DNA from: Balneolaceae bacterium
Lineage (GTDB): Bacteria > Bacteroidota > Rhodothermia > Balneolales > Balneolaceae
Length of the DNA: 11,440 nucleotides
Assembly: GCA_003555185.1 (NCBI GenBank)
Contig: PWFZ01000385.1
Span: 1-11,440 of the forward strand
Direction of reading: 5' to 3'
A model generated the notes under the pieces. The model worked only from the letters and a program-made list of their open reading frames with translations, was not told the origin of the DNA and did no database searches. This document shows, piece by piece, positions 7,375-11,440 of the stretch. The stretch's first letter is position 1; each line of letters begins with the position of its first letter. The position numbers and the translations under genes were made by a program.

Positions 7375-8730
7375 ATGGATCTATTTAACGAAGACGAAAA
7401 AAAATCTGTAAATGAGGATGGATCAACATCCAACCAGCCGCTTGCAACCCGGATGCGGCCCCAATCTTTGGAAGAATTTACGGGACAGGAACAGTTAGTA
7501 GGTGAGGGTAAAATGCTTCGCCGCATGATTGAAAGTGGAGTGATGGGATCTCTAATTTTTTATGGACCCCCCAGTTCAGGTAAAACCACACTAGCTCATG
7601 TAATATCCCGGGAGATTGATGCCAGATTTGAGGTCATAAATGCCGTTTTAGACGGGATTAAAGAGCTAAGAAACGTTGTGGCTAAGGCAGAGCATCAAAA
7701 GAAAGCCAATGGTCGTAAGACCATTTTATTCGTGGATGAAATTCATCGATGGAACAAGGCTCAGCAGGATGCACTGCTTCCTCACCTTGAATCGGGAATA
7801 ATCACTTTAGTGGGGGCAACTACCGAAAATCCTTTCTATTCATTGGTGAGTCCGCTTTTATCCAGATGTCAGCTTTTTGAGCTTCATCCACTGCAAACAG
7901 ACAATGTACTTCAAATGCTAGATAGAGCCCTGCAAGATTCAGAGCGGGGACTTGGTTTCATTGATGTAAAAATTACGGATGATGCCAAAATGCATCTGGC
8001 AGATTATGCGGGTGGAGATATTAGAAATGCACTTAATGCTTTGGAAGTGGCTGCTCTATCGACACCAAAAAGCGAAGATGGGTCTGTAGTAATTGATCTG
8101 GAAATTGCAAAAGAGTCAATTCAGAAACGATCAGTCCGATATGACAGAACCGGTGATGAACACTATCATTTTGCATCGGCTTTCATAAAATCTATGCGGG
8201 GATCAGATACAGATGCTTCCTTATATTGGATGAATGCGATGCTTGAAGGGGGAGAAGATCCTAATTTTATCTTTCGAAGACTACTCATATTTGCATCTGA
8301 AGATGTTGGAATGGCTGATCCTTATGCTCTTACCGTTGTTAATGCCAGCCACGAAGCATTTATAAAAACCGGAATGCCGGAGGGATTCTACTTCCTTGCA
8401 CATGCCTGTATATTTTTATCATTGTCACCAAAAAGTAATAGCACCAAATCGATTTTTGATATTAGTAATCATATCAAGCAAAATGGTATTGATGATGTTC
8501 CATCTCATTTAAGAGATAAAACAGCTAATAAACTGGCTTCCCGATATCTAGATGTAGAAAATGCTTCAGAAGAGTATAAATATCCTCATAATCATCCTTA
8601 TAACTGGATTGAGCAGAAGTATTTACCGGGTAAGCTTCGTGATAAGTCGTGGTTTAAGCCCGGAGATCAGGGCCGGGAAGGAAAGCTTTGGCATCGACTT
8701 CAGCAAATAAAAAAGACCCAAAATAAATAA
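7375..8730 (+). CDS. rarA: Replication-associated recombination protein A (AAA+ ATPase)
   Basis: RarA (MgsA; eukaryotic WRNIP1/Mgs1 relatives) is a tetrameric clamp-loader-like ATPase that acts on stalled replication forks, gaps and single-stranded DNA ends. The 451-residue length matches E. coli RarA (about 447). The sequence shows PLATRMRPQSLEEFTGQEQL at the N-terminus, a Walker A GPPSSGKTT (64-72), a Walker B VDEIHRW starting at 120, sensor 1 VGATTENPFYSLVSPLLSRC with the arginine finger, and sensor 2 GGDIRNALNALE. The C-terminal half has the tetramerisation-domain hallmark GGEDPNFIFRRLLIFASEDV and a terminal WIEQKYLP motif. The P-loop has SS where most relatives have GT, but the GKTT core is kept. 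MDLF at the very start faintly resembles a beta-clamp-binding motif lacking its Gln. The gene is monocistronic, divergent from the CBS gene, and followed by a hairpin terminator. Confidence 0.95.
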   Translation: MDLFNEDEKKSVNEDGSTSNQPLATRMRPQSLEEFTGQEQLVGEGKMLRRMIESGVMGSLIFYGPPSSGKTTLAHVISREIDARFEVINAVLDGIKELRNVVAKAEHQKKANGRKTILFVDEIHRWNKAQQDALLPHLESGIITLVGATTENPFYSLVSPLLSRCQLFELHPLQTDNVLQMLDRALQDSERGLGFIDVKITDDAKMHLADYAGGDIRNALNALEVAALSTPKSEDGSVVIDLEIAKESIQKRSVRYDRTGDEHYHFASAFIKSMRGSDTDASLYWMNAMLEGGEDPNFIFRRLLIFASEDVGMADPYALTVVNASHEAFIKTGMPEGFYFLAHACIFLSLSPKSNSTKSIFDISNHIKQNGIDDVPSHLRDKTANKLASRYLDVENASEEYKYPHNHPYNWIEQKYLPGKLRDKSWFKPGDQGREGKLWHRLQQIKKTQNK

Positions 8731-8755
8731 TAGAACTTTAAAGCCTTATTGTGTT

Positions 8756-8797
8756 AAAAAAATGCCCACTCAAAACGTTCAATTCTGAGTGGGTTTT
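8756..8797. terminator. Bidirectional hairpin terminator after rarA
   Basis: CCCACTCA at 8765-8772 pairs perfectly with TGAGTGGG at 8786-8793 around a 13-base loop. On the plus strand it is followed by TTTTAT, serving rarA. On the minus strand the stem is followed by CA and then seven T (the plus-strand A-run at 8756-8762), so the better T-tract would end a transcript coming from the right. That suggests something is or was transcribed leftward from the downstream gap. Confidence 0.75.
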
Positions 8798-8895
8798 ATA
8801 GGAGCTATTGCTCGGTGTCTACCATAACACGAACAATGCTAATAATAAACTCTTTAGAAGAATCAACCTGTATTAATTTAGCGCAACAGATCTTT

Positions 8896-8945
8896 TTGTT
8901 CAAATAAATAACAGCGTTAATCTTGTATTGTTTAAATAAATTAAC
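8896..8945. repeat. Imperfect direct repeat between rarA and the FMN reductase gene
   Basis: TTGTTCAAATAAATAAC at 8896-8912 and TTGTTTAAATAAATTAAC at 8928-8945 differ by one substitution and one inserted T, and are offset by 32 bases, about three helical turns. GTTAAT at 8915-8920 also pairs as an inverted repeat with ATTAAC at 8940-8945. They could be tandem regulator sites for the downstream flavoprotein, though they sit about 190-235 bases before its ATG. Confidence 0.4.
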
Positions 8946-8990
8946 TTAAAGTGTGAAAGCGCTTTTTTAAAGTATGTGGTGAGTATTCAG

Positions 8991-9032
8991 GAGGAATATA
9001 GCTTTAAATAGCTCTGCACGATGAAATTCCTC
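8991..9032 (+). other. Inverted repeat with AGGAGG in the leader of the FMN reductase gene
   Basis: GAGGAAT at 8991-8997 is the exact complement of ATTCCTC at 9026-9032, enclosing a 28-base loop that contains two self-complementary AGCT tetramers able to form an inner stem. The left arm overlaps an AGGAGG (8989-8994) with no usable start codon at normal spacing. A nine-codon ORF (ATG at 9021, stop at 9048-9050) lies in the right arm. If this is in the leader RNA it could fold. A function is not established. Confidence 0.3.
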
Positions 9033-9129
9033 AAAAAACAAATGGGGTAAGTAGTCACACAATTGAGAACGAAGCTACAACAAACAACGTTTAATATTGA
9101 AGAAATTAAAATCTAAAGTAAATATATAA

Positions 9130-9687
9130 ATGAGTAAGATTCACATATTGTCCTCAACAGATCGTCCTAATTCCAACGCTCTAAAAGTATCAGAATATTC
9201 TCAATCACTCTTAGAGGAATTTTCTGAAGTTGAAACATTTTCACTTAGTGATTTTCCTTTAAAAGATGTGGCAGGAGGTAAATACGGTGAAGATATTGAA
9301 GCTGTCAACGAATATAATGACGCATTCTTAGATGCAGACGGATTCTTGTTTGTCGTACCAGAATACAACGGTGGATTTCCCGGTATTTTAAAAGTATTTA
9401 TTGACTATTTACCCTTTCCAAAAGCGCTTGAAAAGAAGCCCGTAAGTTTTATTGGTGAATCTGCGGGATCGTTTGGTGCATTACGTCCCGTTGAGCATCT
9501 ACAACAAGTATTAGGCTATCGAAACGCGCTTATCTATCCTGAGCGAATGTTTATTAGCGGTGTAAATAATCAGTTTGATAAAAAGACAGGATTAAAATCC
9601 GATAAGCTACAGGAATTACTTGAAGGACAAATTAAAGGATTTTCTGAATTTGTTGAGCTAAACAGTAATGGCAGGGCTGATAATTAG
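9130..9687 (+). CDS. NADPH-dependent FMN reductase family flavoprotein
   Basis: A 185-residue flavodoxin-fold protein of the NADPH-dependent FMN reductase/quinone-azoreductase superfamily. Such enzymes bind FMN and use NAD(P)H to reduce flavin, quinones, azo compounds or metals in the cytoplasm; the substrate here is unknown. The first strand and phosphate loop are IHILSSTDRPNSNAL (residues 4-18), corresponding to the usual GS.R..S.N loop. The second flavin-contacting motif is VPEYNGGFPGILKVFIDYL from residue 76, where most relatives have PEYNGS, so Gly82 replaces the Ser. The third is GESAGSFGALRP (109-120). Length and motif order are normal for the family and there is no signal peptide. The ATG at 9130 lacks a Shine-Dalgarno. 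Its end overlaps the convergent response-regulator gene by four bases. The family call is firm, a specific enzyme name is not. Confidence 0.88.
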   Translation: MSKIHILSSTDRPNSNALKVSEYSQSLLEEFSEVETFSLSDFPLKDVAGGKYGEDIEAVNEYNDAFLDADGFLFVVPEYNGGFPGILKVFIDYLPFPKALEKKPVSFIGESAGSFGALRPVEHLQQVLGYRNALIYPERMFISGVNNQFDKKTGLKSDKLQELLEGQIKGFSEFVELNSNGRADN

Positions 9688-10388
9688 TTGATTTTAAGCA
9701 TATAGCCAACACCGTGCAGTGTTACTAAATATCGTGGGTCATCAGGGTTAAGTTCAATTTTTGCCCTTAGCTTAGATATGTGCACATCTACAGTACGGGT
9801 GTTGGTACTATATTCGTATCGCCAGACTTTTTCGAGCAATTCATCCCGGGAAATAGGTTGATTTGCATTTTGAACGAGGTAATGGATCATTTCAACCTCT
9901 CGAGTAGAAAGGTCATGAATTGTACCGTCAGGTTTTGCTACCAGTGAATCTTTCAGATCAATTTTCACATCTCCCAACATAAGCACCTCAAGCGGCCCTG
10001 ATTTAGAATAGCTGCTTGCCCTTCTAAGGCGAGCTTGTATTCGGGCAAGAAGTTCTTTTACGCCAAAAGGTTTTGTGATGTAGTCATCAGCACCAATGTT
10101 CAACCCTGTCACTTTATCTACTTCCTGATCTTTAGCAGTAAGCATGATAACAGGGAAGGTGTATTTCAGCTGACGGACTTCTTTACATATTTCATATCCG
10201 CTCTTTCCCGGAAGCATAAGGTCGAGCAACATTAAATCCGGTTCTACTTCATTTATTTTTTCAATAGCCTTTTCGCCATCAGAAACTACAAATACCTGAT
10301 ATCCTTCGCTTTCGAGCGTATCCTGAAGTGTAAATATTAAGCTGGGTTCGTCTTCAACAATTAGAATTGTTTTGTTATTACTGGACAT
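9684..10388 (-). CDS. OmpR/PhoB-family response regulator
   Basis: A 234-residue DNA-binding response regulator. The receiver domain (about residues 7-122) has the acidic pair E12/D13, the phosphoacceptor D56 in LMLLDLMLPGKSG, the switch T84 in MLTAKD, and K106 in YITKPF, so it should be phosphorylatable. The C-terminal winged helix (about 137-234) contains STREVEMIHYLVQN, the recognition-helix region TNTRTVDVHISKLRAKIE, and the wing ending GVGYMLKIN, all typical of the OmpR/PhoB group. It lies immediately downstream of the sensor kinase gene on the same strand. Its ATG overlaps the last 11 bases of the kinase gene, so the two are surely co-transcribed and probably translationally coupled. 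Target genes cannot be inferred here: no tandem repeat resembling a PhoB/OmpR box was recognised next to the operon. Its 3' end overlaps the convergent flavoprotein gene. Confidence 0.96.
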   Translation of the reverse strand: MSSNNKTILIVEDEPSLIFTLQDTLESEGYQVFVVSDGEKAIEKINEVEPDLMLLDLMLPGKSGYEICKEVRQLKYTFPVIMLTAKDQEVDKVTGLNIGADDYITKPFGVKELLARIQARLRRASSYSKSGPLEVLMLGDVKIDLKDSLVAKPDGTIHDLSTREVEMIHYLVQNANQPISRDELLEKVWRYEYSTNTRTVDVHISKLRAKIELNPDDPRYLVTLHGVGYMLKIN

Positions 10389-11440
10389 GTTCCTCTACTT
10401 GCTTAGATGCGTTTGATTTAGTTGATTTTTCTGTAGAATCATTGGTATTCGGCACACGGCCTTTTTTTAGAAAAGAAGGAAATGTAACGGTGAATGTTGA
10501 TCCTTTTCCGGGTTTACTATCAACCGAAATTTTTCCATTGTTTAAGTTTACCATATTCTTAACAATTGAAAGACCAATTCCATGGCCTTTTGTTTTAGCA
10601 GTAAGTGAATTTTCTACACGGTAAAATTTATCAAATATCAAGTGAATGGCTTTTTTGGGAATACCATCACCCTTATCTGTACAAATCAGCGATACATTGT
10701 CATTATGAACTTCAACGGATAATCCTATTGATTTTTCGTTTGAGCTGTATTTTATCGCATTTTCAACCAAATTATTTAGGATGGTTTCAATATGGTCGGG
10801 GTCTACCATTACCAATGGAACATTATCATCGTGGTTAAAGGTGAATTCAAACCCTTTTTCCCGGATGTGTTCTTTGTTCGCTTCAAAAAATTCACCGGCT
10901 AAATCAATTAATTGATTTGGGGATTGTTCAGCTGTAGCCTGATTTGAATCAACTTTTGCAGCATCCAATAACTTTTCAATCATTCGCTTTAATCGCACTG
11001 ATTCGGTAAATATGTGGGTGCCATAAATTTTAAGTCGGTCAACTTCTTTCACTCTGCCATCAGCCAGATTTTCGCCTGCAGCCTGCATTACCGCCAATGG
11101 TGTTTTTAGCTCGTGTGTAATATTGGCTAAAAATCCTGCCTGTCTTTCTGCAAGCTCTCGCTCTCTTTGGGCATTTATAAATATAAAGATGAGCGCTCCG
11201 AATAAAACAAACACGGCAAAGCCTAACACGATTAAATTTCGTTGAAGAGAGATGTTAGATGCAGCAAGAGTGGGGGATTCTAAAAATGTTGCGTGCAGAA
11301 CCCAATCATCAAATGATTCGGAGAATCGTTGACGCATATCGATTGGATAAAGATCACGATCATAAACATAGTTTGTATCACTTGATGCCAGAATTTCATC
11401 CTGAACCCAATCTCTTAACCACACAACCATCCCTTTATCA
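10378..11440 (-). CDS. Membrane sensor histidine kinase, N-terminus beyond right edge
   Basis: The partner kinase of the response regulator. The frame is open to the window edge, so the Met at 11430-11428 is probably internal. Numbering from that Met, residues 1-64 look extracytoplasmic, and a transmembrane helix spans about 66-86 (LIVLGFAVFVLFGALIFIFI). A first transmembrane segment must lie upstream, outside the window. No HAMP or PAS domain sits between the helix and the kinase core: a short ERELAERQ coiled linker leads straight to the H-box FLANITHELKTPL with phosphoacceptor H106. The ATPase domain is complete: N-box NNLVENAIKYS (N220, N224), G1 DKGDG (252-256), F-box FDKFYRV, and G2 GHGIG (282-286). 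A 30-residue polar tail follows. The stimulus cannot be deduced from the visible part of the sensor domain. Confidence 0.93.
   Translation of the reverse strand, partial: DKGMVVWLRDWVQDEILASSDTNYVYDRDLYPIDMRQRFSESFDDWVLHATFLESPTLAASNISLQRNLIVLGFAVFVLFGALIFIFINAQRERELAERQAGFLANITHELKTPLAVMQAAGENLADGRVKEVDRLKIYGTHIFTESVRLKRMIEKLLDAAKVDSNQATAEQSPNQLIDLAGEFFEANKEHIREKGFEFTFNHDDNVPLVMVDPDHIETILNNLVENAIKYSSNEKSIGLSVEVHNDNVSLICTDKGDGIPKKAIHLIFDKFYRVENSLTAKTKGHGIGLSIVKNMVNLNNGKISVDSKPGKGSTFTVTFPSFLKKGRVPNTNDSTEKSTKSNASKQVEEHVQ

Larger units (their letters stand above)
8805..9074 (-). pseudogene. Possible decayed small gene, minus strand
   Basis: One minus-strand frame is open from 9074 to 8805 except for two stops, TAA at 8967-8969 and TAA at 8946-8948. 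Before them it reads CDYLPHLFFEEFHRAELFKA; after them it includes KLIQVDSSKEFIISIVRVMV and ends DTEQ-stop at 8805-8807. Both halves look more protein-like than translated AT-rich noise, and the T-rich side of the hairpin at 8756-8797 lies just beyond the end, where a leftward transcript would stop. The intact 3' part could start at the TTG at 8903 and give 32 residues. I recognise no family. The reading could still be chance: a 45-codon open stretch is not rare in AT-rich DNA, and no good start or Shine-Dalgarno is present. Confidence 0.28.
8731..9129. other. 399-base intergenic region between rarA and the FMN reductase gene
   Basis: This is the only long gap without a convincing gene. It holds the rarA terminator at 8756-8797, a minus-strand reading frame interrupted by two stops (8805-9074), an imperfect direct repeat (8896-8945), and a palindrome AAAGCGCTTT at 8956-8965 that superficially resembles a LacI-family operator core. 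It also holds an AGGAGG followed by a GAGGAAT/ATTCCTC inverted repeat (8991-9032). The last 100 bases are AT-rich and presumably contain the promoter for the flavoprotein, but no canonical hexamers stood out. No tRNA or known riboswitch shape was recognised. Confidence 0.6.

Noticed and set aside
8954..8967. TGAAAGCGCTTTTT resembling a LacI-family/cre operator
   Set aside because: Only the central ten bases are palindromic, the right-hand flank departs from the consensus, and no LacI-type gene or sugar gene is nearby.
9021..9050. Nine-codon ORF as a leader peptide
   Set aside because: It is too short, shows no run of regulatory codons, and its only candidate ribosome-binding site is about 26 bases away.
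10605..10838. Plus-strand open frame inside the histidine kinase gene
   Set aside because: It lies antisense to the conserved ATPase-domain motifs and shows no recognisable protein pattern of its own.
1..11440. A defence island, phage or mobile-element system
   Set aside because: No integrase, transposase, toxin-antitoxin, restriction or CRISPR signatures were found; nearly all genes are core metabolism, repair or signalling.

Overview
The window reads like a chromosomal housekeeping stretch from a moderately AT-rich member of the Bacteroidota/Balneolota-Rhodothermota group. This is inferred from protein style: a class III fructose-bisphosphatase of the Bacteroidota/Firmicutes type, a stand-alone biotin-dependent carboxyltransferase subunit, a short CcmA-like ABC ATPase, and mostly starts without Shine-Dalgarno sequences. 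No rRNA, tRNA, CRISPR array or recognisable insertion sequence was seen.

Layout. Positions 1-290 (minus) are the N-terminal part of an M29-type metallo-aminopeptidase running off the left edge. Divergent from it is fbp (496-2457, plus), a gluconeogenic fructose-1,6-bisphosphatase. It meets tail-to-tail, with a 4-base overlap, a small orphan ABC ATPase (2454-3062, minus). Across a 151-base divergent spacer begins a two-gene unit on the plus strand. Its first gene (3214-5130) encodes an unrecognised 638-residue protein with a folded-looking N-domain, a very acidic, probably disordered middle and a small C-terminal helical domain. Its second gene is an acyl-CoA (probably propionyl-CoA) carboxylase beta subunit (5130-6680), whose ATG overlaps the preceding stop as TAATG. 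A strong bidirectional hairpin terminator separates this unit from a convergent tandem-CBS protein (6755-7198, minus).

Divergent from the CBS gene is rarA (7375-8730, plus), a AAA+ replication-recombination ATPase, followed by a hairpin terminator. The 399-base gap that follows is the only long non-coding stretch. It holds an imperfect direct repeat, small palindromes, and a minus-strand reading frame that looks like a decayed gene (8805-9074). Then come an NADPH-dependent FMN-reductase-type flavoprotein (9130-9687, plus) and, convergent with it by another 4-base overlap, a two-component system on the minus strand. There the sensor kinase (10378 to beyond the right edge) is upstream of, and overlaps by 11 bases, an OmpR/PhoB-type response regulator (9684-10388).

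Functionally, fbp and the carboxylase belong to central carbon and acyl-CoA metabolism, the CBS protein is a probable adenylate-type ligand sensor, and rarA acts in fork maintenance. The kinase/regulator pair is a self-contained signalling operon of unknown stimulus. The most novel item is the acidic protein at 3214-5130. Its disordered region carries about six copies of a short aromatic motif, such as FFDVLAG, FEVYSG, YEVFGG and IWQAFLS, suggesting a multivalent docking or scaffold protein translated together with the carboxylase subunit.
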